Shown: one piece after another, positions 27,674 through 35,107 of the stretch
Layout of the letters: every line of letters starts with the position of its first letter
Numbering within the stretch: position 1 is the first letter of the stretch
Source: GH45 sp965370965
Lineage (GTDB): Bacteria; Bacteroidota; Bacteroidia; Bacteroidales; SZUA-534
Assembly (NCBI GenBank): GCA_965370965.1
Contig: CBDUWQ010000001.1
Coordinates: 1-64,000 of the forward strand
Length of the DNA: 64,000 nucleotides
Direction of reading: 5' to 3'
The notes under the pieces: model-generated
Database searches by the model: none
What the model saw: the letters and a program-made list of their open reading frames with translations, nothing else
What the model was told of the DNA's origin: nothing
Translations under genes and position numbers: made by a program

Positions 27674-28693
27674 TCAAAAACCTGTAGATTCACGCTTAAT
27701 TAAATTAGTTGATATTACCTTTGTTACAGGCGAGTAGTTGTCAATAGTTTTATTAATTCTATCTAACAATAGTTTAGCAGCTTGCTTACCCATTTCAAAA
27801 CCATGCTGGTCTATTGTAGTTAATGTTGGGTCGGTAACATTTGCAACAAAGCCATCGCTAAAACCTACAACCTTAATATCTTTTGGCACAATATAGCCAT
27901 GTTTTTTTACGGCTTTTAACACACCCGAGGCTGTTAGGTCGTTTACTGCAAAAACACCGTCGGGCTTAATGCCCGAATCAAAAATATTTTGCATCACTTT
28001 AAGTGCTTCATCTCTGCTGTCACATTTCACAATAAGGCTTTCGTCAACAGGAATATTGTATTTTTGCAAAGCCTTTATATAGCCCTCTTTTCTGCGTTGT
28101 CCAATAATAAGGTTCATGGGCGCCGAAAGGTGCACGATTTTTTTACAACCCTCCTGAATTAAATGTTCAGTAATAGTAAATGCGCCTTTTACATCATCAA
28201 TTATTACTTTGTCTGTATTTATTTCCTGAATGGCACGGTCAAAGAAAACAAGTGGCAAGTTGTTTTCAAGCAACTCCTTAAAATGGGTAAAATCGGTAGT
28301 GTTTTTTGATACCGATGCAAGAATGCCATCAACCCTACTTGAGGCAAGTGTTTGGATACTTGTTATTTCGCGTTCCTCATTTTCATTGCTTTGGCAAATC
28401 ATTACATTATAGCCTGCATTATTACATACATGCTCAATGCCGCTTATTACCGACGAGAAAAAAAAGTGTACTATATTTGGAATTACTACACCAATCATAT
28501 GTGTTTTGCTACTCCTGAGCGAAAGTGCTACGGCATTGGGCTTATAATTATACTTTTTAGCCAAGTTGTGTACTGCCTCCTTGGTTTTTGTACTTAGGTC
28601 GGGGTGGTTTTTTAATGCCCTTGATACGGTAGATGGTGAAATGCCCAATTCGCGGGCAATATCTTTAATGGTAATAGGTCCTTTTTTATCCAT
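27674..28693 (-). CDS. LacI-family transcriptional regulator of the maltodextrin locus
   Basis: The 339 residues have the LacI N-terminal helix-turn-helix (ITIKDIARELGISPSTVSRALKNHPDLS, about 7-34), the hinge (YKPNAVALSLRSSKTHMIGVVIP) and a periplasmic-binding-protein-like effector domain ending LIKRESTGF. It is divergent from susC and upstream of the transporter operon, so it most likely senses maltose or a maltodextrin. Matching 12-bp operator-like sites lie upstream of susC and mfs at positions where an activator would bind. It ends with TGA. Confidence 0.93.
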   Translation of the reverse strand: MDKKGPITIKDIARELGISPSTVSRALKNHPDLSTKTKEAVHNLAKKYNYKPNAVALSLRSSKTHMIGVVIPNIVHFFFSSVISGIEHVCNNAGYNVMICQSNENEEREITSIQTLASSRVDGILASVSKNTTDFTHFKELLENNLPLVFFDRAIQEINTDKVIIDDVKGAFTITEHLIQEGCKKIVHLSAPMNLIIGQRRKEGYIKALQKYNIPVDESLIVKCDSRDEALKVMQNIFDSGIKPDGVFAVNDLTASGVLKAVKKHGYIVPKDIKVVGFSDGFVANVTDPTLTTIDQHGFEMGKQAAKLLLDRINKTIDNYSPVTKVISTNLIKRESTGF

Positions 28694-28764
28694 AATAATG
28701 GGTTGTTGTTACAAATTTAACATTTTAAGGGAAATAAATTGAATCTATTTTGAAAATATTGTAT

Positions 28765-28930
28765 AACCATAAATCCGCAAGCGGATTATCTCTATCCACT
28801 AATTACACAAACCTGCCTGCCTATAACATTAGGGTAGGATACCACGAATTTTAATTCACTTAAATAGGCGAATTAATTATTGTGCAAATTCTTTATTAAT
28901 AGGCATTAATAAAAATCCTTGCGGATTTTA
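28765..28930. repeat. Dispersed intergenic repeat, copy 2
   Basis: About 165 bp homologous to 1714-1870. Ends TAAATCCGCAAG and CTTGCGGATTTTA are inverted repeats, with an internal CACGAATTTTAATTCACTTAAATAGGCGAATT block. No coding frame. It occupies the lacI-susC intergenic region upstream of the operator-like sites. Confidence 0.7.
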
Positions 28931-28964
28931 GGTATAAATACAAAATCTATGTTTCCCAACATAA

Positions 28965-28988
28965 ACAAACGGTTGCGGAAACGGTTGC
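28965..28988. promoter_or_regulatory. Tandem LacI-family operator-like sites upstream of susC
   Basis: Two adjacent 12-mers, ACAAACGGTTGC (28965-28976) and GGAAACGGTTGC (28977-28988), fit the LacI/GalR half-palindromic pattern; the second fits GNAANCGNTTNC exactly. They are centred about 66 and 78 bp upstream of the predicted susC start site, a position more usual for activation than for repression. Being in the lacI-susC divergent region they could also serve autoregulation. Confidence 0.6.
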
Positions 28989-29012
28989 ATAACCCAACTT
29001 GCTGTTTGCCTG

Positions 29013-29043
29013 TTTAATATGCGGAAAATGATGCTTACATTTG
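29013..29043 (+). promoter_or_regulatory. Predicted susC promoter (TTTA-N19-TAcaTTTG)
   Basis: TACATTTG at 29036-29043 is a full -7 match; TTTA at 29013-29016 is an acceptable -33 with 19-bp spacing. The expected start site is about 29049, inside motif copy C. Confidence 0.55.
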
Positions 29044-29046
29044 TGG

Positions 29047-29075
29047 TGCGCTATAATTCAATTCATGATTAAAAG
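29047..29075. promoter_or_regulatory. Locus-specific motif, copy C (upstream of susC)
   Basis: A 29-bp block reading TGCGCTATAATTCAATTC then ATGATTAAAAG, shared with 24283-24311 and 26601-26627. It sits immediately after the predicted -7 box, at about -2 to +27. Confidence 0.5.
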
Positions 29076-29117
29076 GAGAGGCTTAACACTTTTATTTATT
29101 TTAAAATTAAAAGGATT

Positions 29118-32100
29118 ATGGTTAAAAAATTACTATCGCTTTTTGCAGTAGTTTTAACTACGGTATCGTTTGTATTTGCGCAAACAGGAACTGCAGTTGG
29201 AACAGTTGTTGACGCAAATGGTGAATCATTAATTGGTACTACCATTGTGGTAAAGGGTACCACAATGGGTACAATTGCCAATATTGATGGTAACTTTAAG
29301 CTTGCGGGTATAGCTGTTGGGCAACAAACTCTTGTTGCATCGTTTATTGGATATACAAGTCTTGAACAAACCATAACAATTACTGAAACAAAAGAGGTTA
29401 CGGTAAATTTTACTTTAATTGAAGATGTAACTACACTTGACGAACTTATTGTAATTGGCTACGGTGTTCAAAAAAAGGAAGATAAAACAGGGGCTGTTAC
29501 TACTATTTCATCTAAAGATTTTAATCAAGGGGCTATTACATCGGCACAAGATTTGGTTACCGGAAAAATTGCCGGTGTGCAAATAACTTCCGGTGGTGGT
29601 GCTCCGGGTAGCGGTTCAACCATAAGAATTAGGGGTGGGTCATCATTAAATGCTAGCAACGATCCTTTAATTATTATTGATGGAGTTCCTATTGACAATA
29701 GTGATGTTGCCGGTATGCGTAATCCTTTAAATACCATTAATCCTAATGACATAGAGACATTTACAGTATTGAAAGATGCATCGGCAACTGCAATATATGG
29801 ATCGCGGGCATCAAACGGCGTAATTATAATTAACACTAAAAGTGGTGCCGAAGGAGTCATGAAAATTGATTACCAAGGCTCGGTTGCCGTTAATACGGTT
29901 ACAAAAACCGTTGGAGTACTTAGTGCTGATAGTTATAGAAAAACTATAAACGGAAACTTTCCGCTAAATGCAAGCTTAATGGGTGATGCAAATACAGTTT
30001 GGATGGATGAAATATTTAAACCGTCATTAAATAACAAACATAATTTAGCAATAAGCGGAAAAACAGGCTTTCTTCCTTATAGAGTTTCTTTAGGTTACGA
30101 CCAAAATAATGGAATACTTAAAACCTCTAAATTAGACAGGGTTACAACGTCGGTAAACCTAAGCCCATCGTTTTTTGACAAAAAGTTAAAAGTAAAAGTT
30201 AATGTAAAATATATGAATGTTAAAAACCAATTTGCCGATGAAGGTGCAATTGGTAGTGCTATGACAATTGATCCTACTCAAAAACCAATAAATAGTAGTT
30301 TGTATGCAGATTATGGTGGATATTTTGCATGGGACAAGGAAAATAATGATGGAACAATAGAACTTATACCAATTGCACCAAAAAACCCATTGGCACAGCT
30401 CGAACAAAAATCAAATATAGCCAATGTAAACAGGGTTATTGGAAATTTACAATTAGACTATAAACTACATTTTTTGCCTGATTTAAGACTAAACTTAAAT
30501 ATTGGAGCAGATTACTCGTCAAGTGATGGTTTGGAAGAACTATCTCACCTTGCTGCATTTGACGGTGGAGCATTTGGAAATGGAGGAAGCGTACATAATT
30601 ATAAGCAAGAAAAAAGAAATGATATTTTGGAGTATTATATGCAATATGATAAAAAACTTACAAGTATAAACTCAAGATTTAGCGTGTTAGGCGGATACTC
30701 GTGGCAACACTTTTGGATACAAGATGAAAATCATACATTTTACAATAAGCCGGATAATCCGGATGCATTAGATCCAAGCCCTTACCGACTTGAAAAAACA
30801 GAAAACTATCTTGTTTCATTCTTTGGCAGATTTAATTATACGCTTGCTGAAAAATATTTGTTAACAGCTACAATAAGACACGATGGCTCTTCAAAATTCC
30901 AAGGCGAAAATCAATGGGGTACATTCCCTTCGGTAGCCTTAGCATGGAGAATTAATAAAGAGAGTTTTTTAGAAAATGCTACTGCTTTAAGCGATTTAAA
31001 ACTTAGATTAGGTTATGGAATTACCGGTCAGCAAGACATTTCCAAAAACGATTATCCGGCATTGGGCATTTATACTATAAGCCAATCAACTGCAGGATAT
31101 CAATACATAAACCCAAATAATGGTTTATATGAAAAAATTGAAACATTAGTTTATAGACCAAATGAATATGACGAAAACTTAAAATGGGAAGAGACAACCA
31201 CTTTAAATATAGGTATAGATTATGGATTTTATAAAGATAGAATTACCGGTTCAGTAGAGGTTTATAATAGAAAAACAAAAGATTTGATAAACAGGGTGCC
31301 GGTTCCTGCCGGATCAAACTTTAAAAATCAGGTTACAACAAATGTTGGCAATACCGATAATAAAGGTATTGAGCTTTCAATTTTAGGACATTTAATAAGT
31401 AAAACTGATTTTAACTGGAGATTTGGAATAAACGGTTCATACAATGATGTTAAAATTACTAAGCTTACTCTTGTTGATGACCCTAATTACATTGGTATAT
31501 TCAAAGGTGATATATCGGGAGGAACCGGAAATAAAGTGCAAATTCATCAAGTTGGGGAAACACCTTATTCGTACTTTGTTTATCAACAAGTATATGACGC
31601 TAATGGTATGCCAATTGAGGGCGAATATGCAGATTTAGATGGTGATGGTAATACAAACGGAGATACTGATGATTTGCGGATTTATAATAGCCGAGCTCCA
31701 AAAGTAATTTTTGGATTAAGCTCAAACATAACATATAAAAAATGGGATTTCTCATTTACAGGACATGGCAGCTTTGGAAATTATGTATATAACAACGTAG
31801 CCTCTAATGGTGCATATACAGATAGGTTAGTTACCAGCGGCATATTTTTAAGCAATATTACTGATGACATTTATAATACAAAATTTCAAAGACCACAGTA
31901 TTTATCAGATTATTATGTGCAGGATGCAAGCTTTTTTAGATTTGATAACATAACACTCGGTTACAATTTTGAACCAATTAATTTCAAAAATATTAGATTC
32001 AGAGTTTATACTGCGGTAAATAATGTATTTGTAATTACAGGTTATGAAGGAATTGACCCCGAGGTTTTTGATGGAATTGACAATAACAATTACCCAAGGC

Positions 32101-32138
32101 CAAGGACATTCCTTTTAGGTGTAAATATGTCATTCTAA
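29118..32138 (+). CDS. susC: SusC-like TonB-dependent outer-membrane receptor
   Basis: The 1006-residue protein has a signal peptide (about 1-21), a CarboxypepD_reg-like domain (GTVVDANGESLIGTTIVVKG, about 27-105), a plug domain with DASATAIYGSRASNGVIIINTKSG (about 225-245), and a long C-terminal beta-barrel ending in aromatic Phe (LLGVNMSF). It imports oligosaccharides across the outer membrane powered by TonB/ExbBD, with the SusD-like protein as lid. SusD follows after 2 bp. The context indicates maltodextrins as substrate. Confidence 0.96.
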   Translation: MVKKLLSLFAVVLTTVSFVFAQTGTAVGTVVDANGESLIGTTIVVKGTTMGTIANIDGNFKLAGIAVGQQTLVASFIGYTSLEQTITITETKEVTVNFTLIEDVTTLDELIVIGYGVQKKEDKTGAVTTISSKDFNQGAITSAQDLVTGKIAGVQITSGGGAPGSGSTIRIRGGSSLNASNDPLIIIDGVPIDNSDVAGMRNPLNTINPNDIETFTVLKDASATAIYGSRASNGVIIINTKSGAEGVMKIDYQGSVAVNTVTKTVGVLSADSYRKTINGNFPLNASLMGDANTVWMDEIFKPSLNNKHNLAISGKTGFLPYRVSLGYDQNNGILKTSKLDRVTTSVNLSPSFFDKKLKVKVNVKYMNVKNQFADEGAIGSAMTIDPTQKPINSSLYADYGGYFAWDKENNDGTIELIPIAPKNPLAQLEQKSNIANVNRVIGNLQLDYKLHFLPDLRLNLNIGADYSSSDGLEELSHLAAFDGGAFGNGGSVHNYKQEKRNDILEYYMQYDKKLTSINSRFSVLGGYSWQHFWIQDENHTFYNKPDNPDALDPSPYRLEKTENYLVSFFGRFNYTLAEKYLLTATIRHDGSSKFQGENQWGTFPSVALAWRINKESFLENATALSDLKLRLGYGITGQQDISKNDYPALGIYTISQSTAGYQYINPNNGLYEKIETLVYRPNEYDENLKWEETTTLNIGIDYGFYKDRITGSVEVYNRKTKDLINRVPVPAGSNFKNQVTTNVGNTDNKGIELSILGHLISKTDFNWRFGINGSYNDVKITKLTLVDDPNYIGIFKGDISGGTGNKVQIHQVGETPYSYFVYQQVYDANGMPIEGEYADLDGDGNTNGDTDDLRIYNSRAPKVIFGLSSNITYKKWDFSFTGHGSFGNYVYNNVASNGAYTDRLVTSGIFLSNITDDIYNTKFQRPQYLSDYYVQDASFFRFDNITLGYNFEPINFKNIRFRVYTAVNNVFVITGYEGIDPEVFDGIDNNNYPRPRTFLLGVNMSF

Positions 32139-32140
32139 TT

Positions 32141-33757
32141 ATGAATATACTAAAGATAATAAAAATGAAAAATATAAACATATTAATTGGTATTGCAGCT
32201 TTTCTTACTATAAGTTTGTTTAGCTGTGTTGATGATTTGAATGTAACACCAATTGATCCAAACTTAGTAACCGCTGAAAAAATTTATCAAAATGAAGCAG
32301 ACTTTTTAAGCGGGCTGTCAAAAATATATGCCAATTTAGCTACAACAGGTCAAAAAGGGCCTGCCGGCGATGCTGATATAGAATCGAATGATGAAGGAGC
32401 AAATCAATACTGGCGTACATATTGGATAGCACAAGAACTTCCAACCGACGAAGCTATTAACGGATGGTCTGATGCCGGCGTACCTGAAATGAGTCAAATG
32501 ACATGGACTTCAAACAATTATGGTATTGGTGCATTATACTATCGTATTATTATTCAGGCTACTTATGCCAATGAGTTTATACGTCAAGCCAGAAAATATG
32601 GAAAGCCGGAATACACAAACTTGGACACTTACCTTGCCGAAGCCAGATTTTTAAGGGCAATGTCGTATTGGCATGCGTTAGATTTATATGGAAATGGAGT
32701 ACCTTTTGTTACCGAAAATAGCCCCATTGGCGCAGTATTACCTCAACCGGCAGGTTTAGGTCCTGTTGGTAGCGAACTCTTTAATTACATTGAAAGTGAA
32801 CTAATAGCAATTACTGATAACTCTAATAGCGAACAGTTAAATGAACCTAGAGAAGGATATATTGGTGCAGCTAATAAAGGTGCAGCATGGATGGTTTTAG
32901 CTAAAATGTATTTGAATCATAAAACATATTTGGGTACTGAAAGCTCAGATTACTATGAAAAGTCTCGTAACTATATAAATATGATTATTAATGAAGGAGG
33001 ATACTCATTGTCCGATAATTACGAATATCTGTTTTTAGCAGATAATCATACTATGGATCAGGAAATAATATTTGCTATTTCTCAAGACGGTTTAACAATG
33101 AAAAATTACGGAGGTACAACTTACCTTATAAATGCAGCTGTTGGTGGGTCAATGCCTGCTGTCGATTATGGAACCAGCGGTGGTTGGGGTGGTAACCGTG
33201 TAACTAAAGCTTTGGTAAACAAATTTGAAGGCCAAGATAAAAGGGCAATGTGGTACACCGATGGACAAAGCCTTGAGATTGAAGAACAAGACCAGTTTAC
33301 ACAAGGCTATGCTTGTGAAAAATATAAAAACATAACACAAGATGGTGCACCGGGTTCAAATCTATCAGAAGGATTTGCCGACACTGATATACCTGTGTTT
33401 CGTTTAGCAGATGCCTATTTAATGCTTTGTGAGCTTGACCTAAGAATTGATGGCTCTTTATCAGCAGCAGCATTTAATTATATTGAACAAATTAGGCAGC
33501 GTAGTGGTTTAACTACAAACCAAGCCGATGTTAACTTAGCTTTTATATTAGACGAACGAGCCAGAGAGTTATACTGGGAAGCACACCGTAGAACAGACCT
33601 TATTCGTTTTGGACTGTTAACATCGGGTGAATATTTGTGGCCATTTAAAGGAAACGATAAAAATGGAATAGCCGTAAATGACAGATATAATTGGTATCCT
33701 ATACCATATTCTGATATTACTGCCAATCCTAACTTAAAACAAAATCTTGATTATTAA
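32141..33757 (+). CDS. susD: SusD/RagB-like nutrient-binding lipoprotein
   Basis: The 538 residues include a lipoprotein signal (hydrophobic run ending LFSC). Met9 (32165) gives a tidier signal peptide than the first ATG and may be the real start. Helical TPR-like segments follow (ANEFIRQARKYGKPEYTNLDTYLAEARFLRAMSYWHALDLYG) with the C-terminal RagB signature (LDERARELYWEAHRRTDLIRFG ... YPIPYSDITANPNLKQN). It binds glycan at the cell surface and caps the SusC barrel. Confidence 0.95.
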   Translation: MNILKIIKMKNINILIGIAAFLTISLFSCVDDLNVTPIDPNLVTAEKIYQNEADFLSGLSKIYANLATTGQKGPAGDADIESNDEGANQYWRTYWIAQELPTDEAINGWSDAGVPEMSQMTWTSNNYGIGALYYRIIIQATYANEFIRQARKYGKPEYTNLDTYLAEARFLRAMSYWHALDLYGNGVPFVTENSPIGAVLPQPAGLGPVGSELFNYIESELIAITDNSNSEQLNEPREGYIGAANKGAAWMVLAKMYLNHKTYLGTESSDYYEKSRNYINMIINEGGYSLSDNYEYLFLADNHTMDQEIIFAISQDGLTMKNYGGTTYLINAAVGGSMPAVDYGTSGGWGGNRVTKALVNKFEGQDKRAMWYTDGQSLEIEEQDQFTQGYACEKYKNITQDGAPGSNLSEGFADTDIPVFRLADAYLMLCELDLRIDGSLSAAAFNYIEQIRQRSGLTTNQADVNLAFILDERARELYWEAHRRTDLIRFGLLTSGEYLWPFKGNDKNGIAVNDRYNWYPIPYSDITANPNLKQNLDY

Positions 33758-33794
33758 CATAAATAAATTTAAATCTAAACTAAAATTGAATATT

Positions 33795-34970
33795 ATGAAA
33801 AAAATTGGAAAATTTCTGATGATGTTTGCTTTGTTGTCATTTGTTTTTACTAGTTGTAATGATGATGATAATGATGACCCTATTGACGTATCAAAAGATG
33901 GCGCTTATGTTGCAGGTGCAGCTGTAGGTTCTATCGACGTTAAGTTTGATCAGGCTTTAGTTGAAGGCGCAAGCTTTTCTAGCTATGAAAGAACAGGAAT
34001 GCACGAAGTGTATTTTTACTGTGTTGCAGGTGCTTTAGAATTTAAAGTAATTAAAGACGGTGCTGCAACAGTTTATGGACCGGAAAATGTAAACGATGTT
34101 ACTTTAGATGGCAGCGACAGCCAAATAATTGGAACTTTTAAAACCGGGACATTAGCTGCCGGTAAAACGCCAATTAACATTGAAACCGAAGGATTTTACC
34201 ACTTAATTTATGATGAAACATCAATGAATTTTTGGGTAATACCTGTTTTAAAATGGGAATGGGTATATGATGATACTGAATTAGAAACAGGTGCAGCGTC
34301 AGCAGAAAAAGTTGAATGGACAAAAACAGATGTTAAATTCTCAACTCACCAATCGAAATTACGTTATAACGATGGTTGGAAAATTATAACCGATGTACCC
34401 ATTTTACCAGAACATGCTGAATTAACAGATGGCGATTTTGTTGTTATTTTCACTAACTTAGGATTTAACGATCAGGATGCCTTAGAACCGGGTGCCGGTA
34501 ATGGTGATGTTGAAAAAGGTGTATATACAATAACACTTACATGGACTCCAGCTCAAAAATTTGTTATTGACCTAAATAAAACTAGTGATGTTGAAAATAC
34601 CGACTATTCTGAATATTTATTAGGATTTATTGGTAATGGAATAATGGTTTCTGATACTGCATGGGGATGGGGCGACCTTTCTTACGAAAATCAAACTCCA
34701 ACCAAAGATGGTGAGATTTATACATGGACATGGAATAGTGTTAAAGTTGCAGCCAATGGTGACCAAGAAAACTCATGGAAATTCAGAAAAGATAATGCTT
34801 GGGATTTTACATTAGGATTTAATGATGTTACAATGTCAGGTAGTGCAGCCGGCGACTTTTTTGCAGGATCAGGTGATGGCAACTTTGGAGTTGCCGAAGA
34901 GGGTGAATATGATTTTGTTCTTACTGTTAATGCAGACAATGACAGTTGGACTCTTGGAGCTACTAAATAA
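33795..34970 (+). CDS. SusE/SusF-like outer-membrane starch-binding lipoprotein
   Basis: I start at ATG 33795, which gives a lipoprotein signal (FVFTSCNDDD, Cys about residue 21 followed by an Asp-rich export signal). The 391-residue protein has an N-terminal Ig-like part and Trp-rich beta domains (WEWVYDDTELETG, SWKFRKDNAWDFTLGF, SGDGNFGVAEEGEYDFVLTVNADNDSWTL) like the starch-binding modules of SusE/F. It should hold glucan at the surface without hydrolysing it. The 37-bp gap after susD implies one operon; a strong terminator follows. Confidence 0.85.
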   Translation: MKKIGKFLMMFALLSFVFTSCNDDDNDDPIDVSKDGAYVAGAAVGSIDVKFDQALVEGASFSSYERTGMHEVYFYCVAGALEFKVIKDGAATVYGPENVNDVTLDGSDSQIIGTFKTGTLAAGKTPINIETEGFYHLIYDETSMNFWVIPVLKWEWVYDDTELETGAASAEKVEWTKTDVKFSTHQSKLRYNDGWKIITDVPILPEHAELTDGDFVVIFTNLGFNDQDALEPGAGNGDVEKGVYTITLTWTPAQKFVIDLNKTSDVENTDYSEYLLGFIGNGIMVSDTAWGWGDLSYENQTPTKDGEIYTWTWNSVKVAANGDQENSWKFRKDNAWDFTLGFNDVTMSGSAAGDFFAGSGDGNFGVAEEGEYDFVLTVNADNDSWTLGATK

Positions 34971-34990
34971 AATAAATCTGATTTACTTAT

Positions 34991-35019
34991 AAAAAGGTTC
35001 CAAAAGGAACCTTTTTTTT
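34991..35019 (+). terminator. Rho-independent terminator after susCDE
   Basis: AAAAAGGTTCC and GGAACCTTTTT form a perfect stem with loop AAAA followed by a run of T. It lies 20 bp after the SusE/F-like stop. Confidence 0.9.
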
Positions 35020-35107
35020 ACATTTTTCAATACTTTTCCATATTTATTGCTAAACAGATTTGCCTTATAAATACCACTTGTAAAAAATTAATTTAAATTT
35101 TCTACTA

